Assembly (NCBI GenBank): GCA_028023455.1
Contig: JAQFVV010006216.1
Location: 3,862,877 to 3,926,876, forward strand
DNA from: Epiperipatus broadwayi
Lineage: Eukaryota > Onychophora > Udeonychophora > Euonychophora > Peripatidae
Direction: 5' to 3'
Length of the DNA stretch: 64,000 nucleotides
The notes below the pieces were generated by a model that was given only the letters and a program-made list of their open reading frames with translations, searched no databases and was not told the origin of the DNA. A program made the position numbers and the translations under genes. Of the stretch, positions 12,301 to 25,359 are shown piece by piece. Position 1 is the stretch's first letter. Each line of letters opens with the position of its first letter.

Positions 12301-15102
12301 CCTTGAATAATAAATCAGTGAATGTTCCTATTGGTATTTGAAGTTTGTAGCTAACATTTATTGTTAAATTTAGTCTGCAAACATTTAATTTGATAATTTA
12401 GGGTATGAATAATCTTACCGGTAAGTTTTGCAAATTTATGTAGATTGTAATATACATGTATTTCTTGGGTTGAAAAACTCGTGGTTTTTGATTTTGATCA
12501 CTTGGTATCTTTTATGTTCCTGGTACACCCTAAGGCTAAACATGAAAAGCCTTTTGGAGTGACCTCTTCATGATGAAAGAAGGTGTTGCAAATGCTCCAG
12601 TCCATTTCTGCATGATGAATTTAATTCAGCAGATGAGTAGACTATCCTGGATAGAGACAATTTCTCTATCCAGGAGAATCTTAAAAAAAAAAACCTGACA
12701 CAAGACCCCCTTGAAAGTATTTTCTTTCCTTTTGTATTCTTGATCAGTTTTCAGATTTCTGCCTATATGTCCTTATCTTTTTTTGTTATCAAAATATAAG
12801 TTTATAATCTTGTATATTTATTTTGTATTTTTAGCTACAAAGTTTTTTTATATATACATTATTTCTGCTATCTTTAATTAGAGTAATGTCTTTCTTTTAT
12901 ATATCTAGATAAACAATCTGTATGCACTTACATTTCCTCCAATTTTAACTTTAATTAAATTAAATAGATAATATCAATACAAATAATTTTCAATGAAAGT
13001 ATCAAAAAATAAATTATACTAACTAAAAAAAAAACAAAACTAAATTGCATCCATTGATGATTTTTAAATTTTACTTTTTTCTTTTTTAGCTTTTTAAATA
13101 TTACCAAATGCCACACACTTGTATCACATATATGCAAATGGCACAATATATATTACAATATACAGGTATTATAATGCGAAATCTTAATTTTAGTAATTTA
13201 ATCTATTTCAGAATAATTCTATTCTGAGCTGAGTTACTTACAAAATAGCACACATCCCTTATCAAATAATAATAAGATTGAATCAACCTATTCAATCCTC
13301 AGTTTAGTGATAAATCACATTGGTAAAAAATAACTCACTTCTACTAAAATTCTTCTTTGCCTTTTGTCTTGACTCTGCTAAGAACTTTTGAAATGCTCTT
13401 TAATAGGATCCAAATGCATATTGTCTTCCTGCAGGAAATTGTTATGTTTACTAATAGCTATTGTTATACAACTATCATCATCATTTTTGTACGCGACCAA
13501 GATGTGTTATTTACGGACTGTGCAAATTAACTTATATTCCAGCTAAAGAAAATTAATGATTATTTTTTTTGTTAGTATATGAAAGATAGGTAGACTAATT
13601 ATTTGTCTTATTATTATTTTTATTTAATTATTATTTCTTTCTTTAAGAATGTCTCGGAAAAATATAATATGGAGAAATATTGTACTGGGTAATTAATTAT
13701 TATTTTAATATAATTTCTGTTGTATACATGTGTTTCTATACACATATGTTGGTGATATAAATATTTGTTTGCTATTAGGAAGCTAACAGTTAATTTTGAG
13801 AAGGGGTAAATGCATAAAAAATTATTATTTTATTTTTGCATTTTAATAAATTATTTTGCTTCAGACTTAAAAGATTTGTAGTTTGTCACAAATTTTTATT
13901 TCAATTTTTTTTAGTTAATATTAAATACATAAAAGCATTGTTTTACTTCTGCTTTGCTAGAAGAATGAGGTTTATTTAATAGTAACCATTATATTTTAAA
14001 TTTAAATATTTATAATTCATCAGGAATAAGATATTCATTTTTTTAACTTATTAATACAATATTTACTTATTGAATGTGATTTGAAATTATTTTATGCTTT
14101 ATTATGCATGTGTGACTGTCTATTGTTTAATCCATTTATATGATTGCTGAATTAAAATTTGATTGACTTACTTTCCAATCAGTTTCGGATGGTGGGATGT
14201 GCCAAAAGAAGTGAAAGAATTAGGGATTTATTCAAGAGTGAATTTATTATTTTTTTTATGCTTAGATTAAAATGTATTTAGTGACTATGGAGAAAAAAAG
14301 CATTTATGATATATATTGTGTTATAGGGATTGAGATAACTCTTCCTCAGTTTATTGAAATATTTGTCATGAGTAGATTATATTTTCCAGATTAAGCAATT
14401 GCGCATTATGATGATTATATTATGTGAAGTAAAGTAGTGTACTTTCCTTCTTTTTCGGTGATGAGACAAAATTCACACCAGTATTTTAGCCTCTGAATTA
14501 GGATAGGGGGTCACTGTATTTTGTCATTTAAATGATTAGAGATAAAAAAGTCTTCTTGTCCCTCATGTATCCATTTGGAATGTTTTCCCATCATTTATTC
14601 ATATCCAAGTGTAATGTAGTTTGCTATTAAAAAAATAAAGTAGAATTGGATTTCTTTTATAAAACATCTAAAGTAGGATTAGTGTTAAAGCTTGATTGAT
14701 TATGGCATTATCCGTATTATGGTATTGTATCTCAATTTCACAAGTAAACCGATCGAATATAACTGTGTTAATTATTTTATAACAGGTAGCACAATTCAGA
14801 TGCACGCATAAAATACTATTAAATCTGAAGGTATGGAGAAAATCTATCACTGATTTGTGAGTCTTAAATCAATATTTCAAATTGTATCATACTAATTATT
14901 TTAAGTTTTATATCATCAAACTCTCAAAATGATTCATCCTCATTTTGAATGAGCAAGCAAAAGAAAAGAAAGTGTAGCTAGTTAATAGAATTATTTAATT
15001 GATTTATAAAGGATAGCTTGGCCTTTTACTCATATATTTAAACCCATATTGTATTATTTTAATATTTAACTACCCCAGTGTTGATTTAGTTAGTAGAATG
15101 TT
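9356..15102. other. Long AT-rich spacer without a supportable gene
   Basis: Several overlapping short frames exist (for example 10399-10632 on - and 10505-10801 on +), but they are AT-driven, overlap on both strands and show no motif I trust. A perfect 12 bp stem with 5 bp loop lies at 12646-12674 (CCTGGATAGAGA / TCTCTATCCAGG), followed by an A run. Nothing else is recognisable. Confidence 0.6.
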
Positions 15103-15395
15103 GGAGTTAGCTAATAGCATATGTATATTTTAAATAAAATACCAAGAAGTTTAATTTCATATTTTACTATTTTAGTGTTAGTGTTACTAAAGGTTTCTTT
15201 TTATAAGCATATCAGAATTGACTAATAGCTTGCATATGTTTGAAATAAAATACAAAGAAATTTAATTTCATATTTGATTATTCTAGTATTAGTAAATGTT
15301 TTTTTTTTTCACTGGCTTATCAGAATTGACTGATAACTGGTATATGTTTGGAATAAAATACAATGAAGTTTATTTTAATGTTAGTTTACTCTTTT
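15103..15395. repeat. Tandem repeat, ~110 bp period, 2.7 units
   Basis: Units start near 15103, 15214 and 15322. Each carries a version of GAATTGACTAATAGC, ATATGTTT, AAATAAAATACAAAGAA and TTTAATTTCATATTT. The third unit breaks off after about 75 bp. A further weakly similar pair lies at about 15941-16050. Confidence 0.75.
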
Positions 15396-16269
15396 GTAAT
15401 CTATTCAGTCATTGATACTGGAATTATCCAAAACATGCATATGTGTAAAGTAGAAATACAAATGTTTATCCAGCTATATCATGTGATAAATGATTTATTT
15501 AAAAACTTTGTTCAGAGTAATCTTTCGCACGCATTCATGTTCTATGTTTCCACACATATGCACACACTTACATATCTAATGTGATATGATTGTACTATTC
15601 CATAAATTTAATGATGAATATGTTCAGATCTGATAATGTCGTTTTCTAGATCCAAACACCATATGAAGTGCTTGACTAATTAATGATTCTCTGGAAATTT
15701 TTAGTTTTCAGTTATTATTTAGATGATGGATTGAAATCAAAATGTACCCTCTTTCTTTCATTGTCTAACTATTATTTTATTAGAATAATGCTTAGTTTAT
15801 GTCATTACTTTTGTGATGGTAATTATTAGTTATTGTAAAGTATAGATTTAAAATTAAGCCATACAATAAGTAAATTTTCTGAGATATTCCCTTATTATTT
15901 TAGATTAGACATTAATTTAGATACTTATTTTAAGTTACTGTACAATAAAAGTTAAGTAGTGCTATATTTTTGTTTTCTATTTAATTTTAACTTACCGTAT
16001 ATTAGAGTTAATTAGCACTACATCTTTATTTTATTAATTTAATTTTATCACACAGTAAAGGTTGTTTGATAAATTTAGATCAGTGTTTCCCAACCTGTGG
16101 TATGCATACCACTGGTGATACACGAGTTGCTGGTTGGTGGTACATGAAAAATAATCAATAATGGCGGACATAAAAAAAAAAATCATAAAAATATAGAAAC
16201 GTTTTTTCCTATAATTCATAAAAATTATTTTAATTAATAATATTATACAGTAAAGTTGTTAATATGTAC

Positions 16270-16886
16270 AGTCGATAATGATCTTTAATGTTAATGATAA
16301 AATTGAAAGTATGATTAAGAAATTAGATTTTTGGAAACAGTAATATATATAAGTATCGAAAACAATCATCTGGAAGTATTCGAAACTCTACATATTTTTT
16401 TGTTTGAAAATAAGGTTAATCTGACTCAAGATATATGAGAAAATATAATAGCACATTTAACAGGATTAAAATTGTCTTTCATGGAATATTTTCCCAAACC
16501 CAAAAACACAAATGGTAATTGGATTTCAAACCCCTTCTATGGCAGAAAATTTAGAAAAAACTACATCATTATCAATAAAGGATAAGGAAAATTTAATAGA
16601 ATTATCATGTGACAGAACTTTACAAGTAGAATTCAAATGACACAATCTAATTAATTTTTGGTTAAACATTAAAGAATATGGACAACTTTCTGAGAAAGCT
16701 CTTAAATTATTATTACCATTTACTAGTACGGAATTAGTAGGAAGAGCTTTTTCTTCACATATTTTTTTAAAAAATAAGTATCGAAACAGATTGAATGCAG
16801 CTGTAGATTTAAGGGTATATCTCGCATCTTTTGAATCAAATTTCAAAAAATTATGTTGTTCGAAACAAGCACAAAGATCTCATTAA
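16270..16886 (+). pseudogene. hAT transposase C-terminal remnant (ZBED5/SCAND3 type)
   Basis: Plus-strand frames with at least two frameshifts and stops read through the C-terminal third of a domesticated-ZBED-type hAT transposase. In order: a KIESMIKKLDFW-like segment (about 16300), LKLSFMEYFPKP (about 16470), LIELSCDRTLQ (about 16595), FWLNIKEYGQLSEKALKLLL (about 16655), FTSTELVGRAFSSH, KYRNRLNAAVDLRVYL and the ending LCCSKQAQRSH before TAA at 16884. The last ~75 codons are uninterrupted and correspond to the hAT dimerisation region, where the motif S..KT.YRNRL and the end ...KQAQ.SH are family hallmarks. The BED finger and catalytic core are absent. Non-functional. Confidence 0.85.
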
Positions 16887-17007
16887 ATTTATTTTATAAA
16901 AATATTTGATTATGATAAAAAAATATACTAATTGGTTTTTTATAATTTTGTGTTTTTATTAAAACCATTTATTAGTAAACGAAATATGACAAAATAGTCG
17001 ATAAATA

Positions 17008-17391
17008 ATGAGTCGGATCATGGCAAATCAATCTAAATTATTTAATTTGAAAGAATGTATCAGAAAAGGATCATACCCAGAAATTAGACTCTCATTAATT
17101 CTTGATCATCTATTGTGGATTACTAGATGTAAGCTAGTATTTAATCATCAAAATTTTAATCCTATTAACTTCATGCTGAACGATATAAAGAAAACAAGAG
17201 ATAGCCTGATAACCTCAGGTTATTTTTACCATGACTTGGGACATGCTGGATTTATCCTCTCCATGGCCCAACCAATAGCAAGATGCTCCGAAAAAGAGAA
17301 AACAGACTCAAATTCGGGAAAACCAAATGAAGGAATGAGAAAACACTTTGAACAAAATATGTACCAAATAACCTTTAATGTAATAATGTAA
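17008..17391 (+). CDS. 127-residue open frame inside the hAT element, unknown
   Basis: An intact frame from ATG (17008) to TAA, located between the end of the hAT transposase remnant and the right TIR, so it is foreign to the usual hAT layout. The protein is polar, with an aromatic stretch LDHLLWITRCKLVFNHQNFN near residues 32-51 and a lysine-rich, serine-rich tail. The WxxRCKLVF pattern loosely recalls C-terminal regions of some non-LTR retrotransposon proteins, but I cannot assign it. Length and lack of stops in such AT-rich DNA make a real or recently real coding origin plausible. It may be captured filler or a fragment inserted into the element. Function not inferred. Confidence 0.35.
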   Translation: MSRIMANQSKLFNLKECIRKGSYPEIRLSLILDHLLWITRCKLVFNHQNFNPINFMLNDIKKTRDSLITSGYFYHDLGHAGFILSMAQPIARCSEKEKTDSNSGKPNEGMRKHFEQNMYQITFNVIM

Positions 17392-17707
17392 TCTTTAATA
17401 AATTATTTTGGAAAAAATATGAAACTTTGAACAAACACATACATATAAATATCTTACAGTGAGTTTGTAATTTCAGTGAGTTTATAATCTGGTGTGACGT
17501 TTAGGCGTGTTTCAATGTAATTTGTCTCATTATGAGATGTGAATACATACATGGGTCACCCTATAATATTTATAATGCAAATAAAATAACACACTCGCAA
17601 TAACAAATTTCACGAAATACAATCATTTTTACGAAGTGGTACAATTTAGCATGATGTATTACCAAGTGGTACGCGAGCCAAAAAAGGTGGGAAATGCTGA
17701 TTTAGAT

Positions 17708-20700
17708 GATGGGAGGAGATGAAATTAAACTATAAGTTGTTGAACTTTACCAATTTTAATTATTTATTTATTTTAAAACCTTATAGATATTTTACTCATA
17801 TTAATTCATAATGTTTCCTCCTATGTTTAGTATGCATTTTACATCTTATAGATCTCTGTAGCCCCACTGAGCTAAGCTATAGTAGGACAGCATTGTAAGA
17901 GCCTCAATAATGATTCAAAGCAAGATCAGTGTATTTGTTTATAGGAAGGGTAGGATAGGTGTTGGGGGAGGGTTACAATATATATTGTAACAGGATAAGG
18001 TGATACAAAAAACGTTGATCATAGTCATACCTGGGGTGATGGAAAATCATCATCAACCCCAAGTACAAAAATATTTCAAATAATGTCAGTTAAAGGTATT
18101 AATGTTTAATATCAAAAAATATATAATCAATATTATATCTTACAAAGAGAGTATGAGATAATAAAAATCTGTGAGAGATCAGAAGAGCAACTACATGCTC
18201 ACTTAACCATCAATCAGCAGTATAAAGTAAAAGTAATTATAAGTACTATTCAAATACCATTCATCAACATGACTGATCCACAATATAATAAAATCAACAG
18301 TCCATCTTGTTGCTGGATTTGAACAATAAAAAATATAAATCAACAGTCAACATTGTGACTGGATTGGAAATGGGTCTTCTGTAGACCAGGCTCACTATTG
18401 AGCCTATGCCAGCTTGGAGAAATTATTTAACCATTAATTTGGAGGCACAACCTAAGTGCTAATCCATTAGATACATAACCAGAAAATCTAAACAATAATT
18501 CTGGGACATTTAAAACATGCTGATCATCATCAATGCTCAGGCCACTTGTACTGGCCAACTATAAATTTAACTTTTAAATAAGACAAATAAAATATAGTGC
18601 ATGGGCTTTAAAGAGTATTCTCTTTTGTGCCAACCAGGATTATGATTGATTATCTTTGGATGCCCAAAAGCACTAAATATACACCCCCATTTATATATTC
18701 ATCCCATGCACGAATCTAGCTCAGAGAACACAAGCTTTATTATTGTATGTGACAAAGAGATGATGCAATACAATTTTAACAATTTAATACAAGTTTATTA
18801 TTAACAAAAAATAAATAAATAATATTTAAGGTCCTATAGGTTAAGGGTTCTGATTTTGAATCATACACAAAATTATATACACAACTGAAGCTATTACCTT
18901 GCTTTACAATATTTCTTAATAAGTATCTATAAATGCATAGATGTATCCATACACAGATGTGCATTTTATAATATTCAATGAAAACATTTCAATTAATTAT
19001 AAAAAAAAAGATTAAATTTTACACATACGTTATAATTGACAAGCATTGGTATTTGCAATACAATTGACAGATATATGCACACATACATGTGTGTGTGTGT
19101 GAAATTTCTGAACATATTTAACTTGCTATAAAATAATTATCAAAATCTTAAGTTATATAAAAATATAGTAAATGATTAAACTTTCAGTTAAATGGTATAC
19201 ATTTTATATACTAGGTTTACTGAAACATATATATATAATTTGCACAGACATGCAAAATATTAATTTATCTACATAATATTTGTATTTCTCACAATAAAAT
19301 TATTAAAGATTATTTTCGCTTTTTAATTCTCTTTGTTGAATATAGTCCTTTTCTTTAAAATAAGAACTATTAAATTTTTGACAGATGATTGTTGATTGAT
19401 TTAAAATGTCTTTCTTTTTTTGTTAATAAATGAAAGATAAAATCGTTTTGCAGTATTAAAAAAATATAAATTTCAAACTGTCTTTTTGCTTGATTAGTTA
19501 ATGATGAGGAAGTAGGCAAGGTGAGGTAGGAAAAGTGAATACATGAACTGCAGCTCCCCATACCATGGTAAGTAGACAGCCAAGTGTGGACTACCAGAAC
19601 ACAAGGCCCCATAACATCATGAGAAATTACCTCATTTTTAAGCACTGCTCCTTCTAAATATCTAGACAAATCATCCACAAGGAGTAGTATCCAGAAAAAA
19701 AATATGCATTGAGGGGCTATAGATGAGGTCTATTTATGAGACCAAGGCCTGTTCGTGAGGCCTACATATACACTGCTGGACTACTCTGGGAGCTCAACAT
19801 CTAGGTCTAGACAGTGCCAAGCCTTTGGAGCATCATGAACACACTGCATCCAGGCAGCCCTGTTAAACTATACACCCACTATAAACATGAAAAGTACAGA
19901 TTCATGCATCACTTCTAAAATGTCATTTTACTAAAGAAATTATTTAAAATTTTGTTATTATATATAACTACTCACCACAGATGTATATATGTTTATCTGT
20001 GCTTTTCTGCCTTTAGATACATCAGCATATATATAATTACTTCTTCAACAAGCTGGGGTTCCCTAGGCAAGCTGGAAGATTTTTCTTGGTAAGTTTGGTT
20101 TTAGTTATTGTCATCATCAGAAAAAAGTATAATCCATGTAAAATGTTGGTCTGTAATTGGTCTCTTTCTGTCTAGGATTATTCCAGGCAAGCAGCTGTCT
20201 TGGTTTGATAGATTTCAGGCAAGCAATTGTCCTCTCCACATTTAAGGCTATGAATTTTAGCACAAAGAATTGGGTCATTTTCTCCATGTGCATTCAAACT
20301 CCTGTGAAGCAAAATAGCAGTTCCTAAATCTACTGTCCTGCCTTCAGCTACATCAGTTCATGGTAGCTATTCTGCCAACTCTGCTACAGCCAACAACAAA
20401 CTGCAGCTATCTATTTTGGTCGGCTAATTGCTGCGACTTACTCAAAAAATTTTAGTAGCTAAGCTGTTCTCTTCAGCTCTTACAAAACTACAATCCAGAT
20501 TATTCTTTTCAAATATCACTATCCAGACTGCAGCTGATATTTTTATCAGCTCTTATAAAATCATCTGAGGTGATAACAACATCTTGACTGAAAACAGAGT
20601 TTTATTTTTATCTCTCTAATCCCTTTTGAAAACAAGCTTGAAATATTTGTCAAAGTGTGATATGCATGTTTTCACTTAGGGGATTTCTAATAGTTAGAAA

Positions 20701-20756
20701 TTTTGTTTAATTAATTAAAAAATTTCAAAAACAAGTATGGTGTTTTTAAATTTCAA
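17708..20756. other. Spacer, no gene recognised
   Basis: Contains a perfect 20 bp palindrome at 17972-17991 (GTTACAATATATATTGTAAC) next to a G-rich run, and a slightly GC-richer tract at 19500-19880. A second GC-richer tract at 20040-20640 includes, on the minus strand near 20390, a GTTGGCAGAAT string also seen at 1512-1521 in the 3 kb repeat. Short frames such as 19370-19678 (-) show no domain. A short (GT)n run is at about 19085-19101. Confidence 0.55.
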
Positions 20757-20841
<85 letters not shown>

Positions 20842-20842
20842 T
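20757..20842. repeat. (AAT)n/(ATT)n perfect palindrome
   Basis: About fifteen AAT triplets run directly into about thirteen ATT triplets, so the two halves are exact reverse complements meeting near 20802. This can fold as a cruciform or a long hairpin in RNA. Confidence 0.95.
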
Positions 20843-20859
20843 ATTCAGACCATTTAAAA

Positions 20860-21010
20860 GTTTAATTTATAAAACAATTTTTATTTTAAATTAGAGTTAT
20901 TATTTATTATTATTTTTATTTCAGTGAATGTAGAAAATATCTACTACAATTTTGTCTGTGTTTATTTTTACTTTTCCTGTCAACTTTATATATATTTATG
21001 CACACACACT
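20860..21010 (+). repeat. Dispersed repeat, copy A
   Basis: The end part (TTTATTTTTACTTTTCCTGTCAACTTTATATATATTTATGCACACACA, 20961-21008) matches 39324-39367 with few changes. Weaker colinear similarity extends upstream through a CAGTG...GTAGA..ATATCTA segment. The family is unknown; probably an old transposon fragment. Confidence 0.6.
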
Positions 21011-24000
21011 ATATCATTGTGTGATATGTAATACAACTGGTTACAATCTATATAAAAGACATATTTTGCAAGTTCATCCATGTTAAAATTTTTAATATAT
21101 ATATATTGTGATTATCAGGATTAATCATGACCAATCATCAATTCACTAACATATTATGGTATATATTTCAGTTGTACAAAACCAACATATGCAACCTTAG
21201 AGTAGCTAGATATTATGCTGCACTAAAACAATTCATTCAATCGAGAGTTCTAATAATCTTTAAATTAATCTTATAAAGCAAGTTCACATCTATGAAAATT
21301 TGTTAATCAAAATAAATTTTTCTTTAATCAAATCTCAGGGTTCCTATTAAATTCTCTAATAAACAAATATAATCATATTCTTCATCTCAGATTATTATCC
21401 AAACCATGAATGTGATCCTAGTAAATAATAATAAGACATAAAAATCTTTGAATAATATCTTAATACAAAAAATAAATTTTAATTTAAAATTAATCATGAA
21501 AATTTGATATTAAAATAAATATATAACAATCTAGGATGACATTCATAATAGTATGAATTGGAAAAGGATTTTGTAGCTATCCATATATCACCCAAAAAGG
21601 TTCTCATATAATCTTAATCCAAATAAAATAATATAATACTGTTAACCGAAGACATCACTCAAAACATCAACAAAATCAATTTTAATAGTTACTTTTAATC
21701 TTGTACTTTTATGCCTTAAATTATAGTATATGTGTGATTTTGGATTTTCTGATAATGCAGATGATGATAAAGATACAAAGTTGGAAGTAATAATTAAATC
21801 AATATTTTATTAATACTAATAAATATGACAAGGAAAAATCATTAATGTTTTAATAAGATCAGAATGAAATAACTATCATAAAGTTTAAATAAAATTTAAA
21901 TTACCAAAAATGAATAAATCAATACAATAAGAACACAAAAAACTTTTCTGTTTATTTATTAATCCAGTTTTCATTCCATATCTCACAGTATGAATTATAC
22001 TTAATGATATTAACAATATCAGCAATATAATCACATTGAATTTTGAAGAAGATATATAATTTCATAGCCACATAAAAATAATTATAAATTCTAAGCATAA
22101 AACATTTTATCAATGTTTTTTAACTTGTCACATATGCATACTAGGCACACCACCAATATAAATATTCTTAAGCTATTCTGATTGCATCAAAAGCAAAATA
22201 AAGCATGATAAGCATTATGCATCACTTTAAAATTTTATCAAAATAAATATCAAGAAATAACAAAAGACATTTTGATGGAATAGATTCAAAAATAAATTCC
22301 TTATTCAAAAGTATATATTAGGACCTAATCTTAATAAATATATCAAGAATAAACCATTACAAAAGATTGCCATAAATATAATATCATTAGCTACCTGTCA
22401 CCTAAGTCAAACTACATATTATAACATAATAAGAATAATATATGAAAATAGCATTAATCCTAGTATTTTATATAGCAGTAACAAGCATATGATGTGAAAA
22501 AATGATGAAATATAATAAAACAAAATATAATGAGGTATATAAATTGTGGCTTAGCAATTTAATAAGAAAAATGTACATCTATTCCACTAATTCATGCATT
22601 TATTTACACACACTCTGAACAATTTCATACAGATTGTATATGCTACTCTTTTTATATTTCAAGATAGTAATATTTTGAGGATTCTCATAATTAATATAGT
22701 ACAAATTGTACATAAGTAATAAATAGACAATATCATAAATATAATACACATATATAGAAAACTTATATCTAAATATTTATAACCCTTTTATTAATTAATA
22801 ATTCATAAATCTGGAAATAATTTCAATGCCATTTTTTAGCACTATTGTTCAAATAATGATTCATTGGATGTGTTGAGGAACTTCTTAAAATATCTAGATG
22901 ATGCGAATATCAGATATTGGTAAAACAATTTATTAAAATCCAAGGCACATAAAATAAGTAAGCACTGATGTAATTTGAAAAAAACCATTTAAAATAAAGT
23001 ATTTGTTGAAATAATAAAAAAACAAGAAAATATAATTTACTTTTGAAACTATTCAGAATTTAAAATAGTGAAAAAATAGCATAATATTTATTTCAAGCAG
23101 CATGAAGATAATAATATTATTTCCTTTTGAAAAACAATTCATAGATTCATGCAATGAAAAATTATAAAGAGCATAATATATTCTCCATTAAAGTAATGTA
23201 AAGTTTTTACGCTGCAATAAATAATTTATCAGGAACACAACAATATTTTAAAGAGCAATACACATTATTGAACAATAAACAGATTAAAAATGCACAGATT
23301 ATATTTTATGCAATATTTTATATTTTATCAGCATCAAAATATTTAAAGGCAATAAAGTACATTCAAGCACGAATATTTATTTTGTATTTTTAGAACAAGG
23401 CAAAATGATTCCTTAAAATGCAATATTTTATCAACACATATTTAACCTATGATAATTTCCTGGAAAAAAACAGTCATTTCATTCTGCAATTTTATAAATG
23501 TTAAAATAAACATTCCAATTATTTCAAAATAGCATTGTGATAATTTTCACAAATGTCATTTTAAATTACAAAGAAATAATAATAGGATAATTCATTTTCA
23601 TAACAAAGCAAAAGCATTCATACTTTCATAGTTATTATTCAACAGCTGTTTTTATCATTTACAGCATCCTGAAAGTATAGCAAAAGTTCTAATTGACTAT
23701 AACATCAAATTAAGCTCAACAAAAATATTTTGTAAGTAATAATGATAAACAGTACTGCAAAATATATAGTCTAATTCATTGTAGAATATAGTATAATAAA
23801 CTTAGTTTAAAATAATGCAAAATTCTTTTATTCAATATTTTAAAAGTCTCAACTCCATATCATTTTAGCATGACTAAACAAACAATTGAATATTAATAAA
23901 AGTTCAATTATACCTTTCATAAAAAATTCCTGTTGTCATAATTATTTCATAATTATGCATTGTTTTAAGCTTTCTGAATGGTATATATGTTGAGAAGATT

Positions 24001-24783
24001 CTGGAGATGGATCAAAGATAGAGGCCCAAGAAGATAATTGTTCTAGCCATTCATAATATAACTTTATAAAATAATAAAACACTTAAAACAAAGAATAAGA
24101 TGTGATAGTTTAGTAGTAGTCAACCTAATACACATGATTAGTGGCTTTTATATAAGCTGTCAGGTTGTATAATGAGGACATTAATGATTGATATGAAGGG
24201 TGTTAAATTTATGAGTTAATTAATTTGACCTCAAACAATTGCCAAGTAAATTTCTAAAAATAACTTTTTTAATTACACAGTCCATAAATTTTAGCAAAAA
24301 GAAATTGTTGTGTTGGAGAGGTATGATCATGAAGAAGTAATTGGTTGAGACGGTTGTGGGTTGGGAGTAGAATAAAAGACATTACATTATCTTGTTACAT
24401 CATACATTAACAAATTATTATTTAATAAATGAAAATATTATATTCCGGTAAATAATACATTTATTTAATTATATTTTTTAAAATTCTCAAAATATTAACA
24501 TGAATACAACATTTTTAAAACAGATATTTTTATAAATAAAACATTACATAATAAAATTGTTTCAGACAAGAAGTTGAAATATAATCATTTTTTAAAATTT
24601 TAGCTTTAAATTGAAACAGGTTATACACATTCACACACATTAAAGATATTTAAAATATGATTTAGAAATAATTAATTTATAGTTATTGGATAATTATTAA
24701 TATTTATAAAAGAGAACTATATTTTTAATGACTTGTAACAAATTGATTGTATCAATAAAAGTCAATAAAGCATTATTAAAATT
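21011..24783. other. Very AT-rich spacer, nothing recognised
   Basis: No open frame above background and no clear repeat was seen by eye across this stretch. Confidence 0.6.
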
Positions 24784-25020
24784 ATTCAGTTAGATAACAC
24801 GAACAGTAATTTAAAGTGAATGATCTACCTTCACGCTTTCTTTGCCAGTACTTAAGATTTGCCCATGTATAAACATTTGGGTTCAGAAAGAATAAATGGA
24901 TTCATTTTATTTTTTCTTAAATGCTATATCTTGTATGGGCAGTGGAAGTATTCATTTATTATTTAACACTCATTAAAGCGCATGTACAGTGGCTGTAAAA
25001 GGCTGATATTTAATGTATTA
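24784..25020 (+). repeat. 237 bp direct duplication, copy 1
   Basis: Aligns without gaps to 25123-25359 with about six substitutions, starting at ATTCAGTTAGAYAACACGAA and ending CTGATATTTAATGTATTA. The 102 bp between the copies is unrelated. No coding frame runs through it, and it contains no terminal repeats. Equal length and high identity indicate a recent local duplication or two insertions of one unit. Confidence 0.9.
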
Positions 25021-25122
25021 CAATTATAAACATCACGCTATATAAATAGATGCTTATTTACATATGTTTAAGTTTTGTTTGAAAGTGACGTTTAGTAAAT
25101 TCTAAGTAATTTCATCGACGTC

Positions 25123-25359
25123 ATTCAGTTAGACAACACGAACAGTAATTTAAAGTGAATGATCTACCTTCACGCTTTCTTTGCCAGTACTTAAGATTTG
25201 CCCATATATAAACATTTGGGTTCGGAAAGAATAAATGGATTCATTTTATTCTTTCTTAAATGCTATATCTTGTATGGGCAGTGGAAGTATTCATTTATTA
25301 TTTAACACTCATTAAAGCACATGTACAGTAGCTGTAAAAGGCTGATATTTAATGTATTA
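25123..25359 (+). repeat. 237 bp direct duplication, copy 2
   Basis: Second copy of the unit at 24784-25020; offset is exactly 339 bp along the full length. Three of the substitutions are transitions at CpG or neighbouring sites (GCGCATG versus GCACATG, for instance). Confidence 0.9.

Larger units (their letters stand above)
16073..17707 (+). mobile_element. hAT transposon, ZBED/SCAND3-like, internally deleted
   Basis: The element proper is 16081-17699. Its ends are imperfect terminal inverted repeats, CAGTGTTTCCCAACCT on the left and (reverse complement of the right end) CAGCATTTCCCACCTT. It is flanked by a perfect 8 bp duplication ATTTAGAT at 16073-16080 and 17700-17707. An 8 bp target duplication and a CAG... 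terminus are diagnostic of hAT elements. The interior carries only the C-terminal part of a transposase, so the copy lost its N-terminal and DDE core and is non-autonomous. The TGTGGTATGCATACCACTGG subterminal palindrome is typical of this hAT group. Confidence 0.92.

Noticed and set aside
12646-12674. Perfect 12 bp hairpin followed by an A run, terminator-like
   Set aside because: Factor-independent terminators of this kind belong to bacteria; no gene or transcript context here.
18440-18510. GGAGGCACAACCTAAGTG string reminiscent of a tRNA-derived SINE head
   Set aside because: No A/B box pair at the right spacing and no target duplication; too weak to call.
20270-20400. Minus-strand GTTGGCAGAAT string shared with the 3 kb repeat, suggesting a decayed SINE
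   Set aside because: Only a short match; the remainder could not be aligned by eye with confidence.
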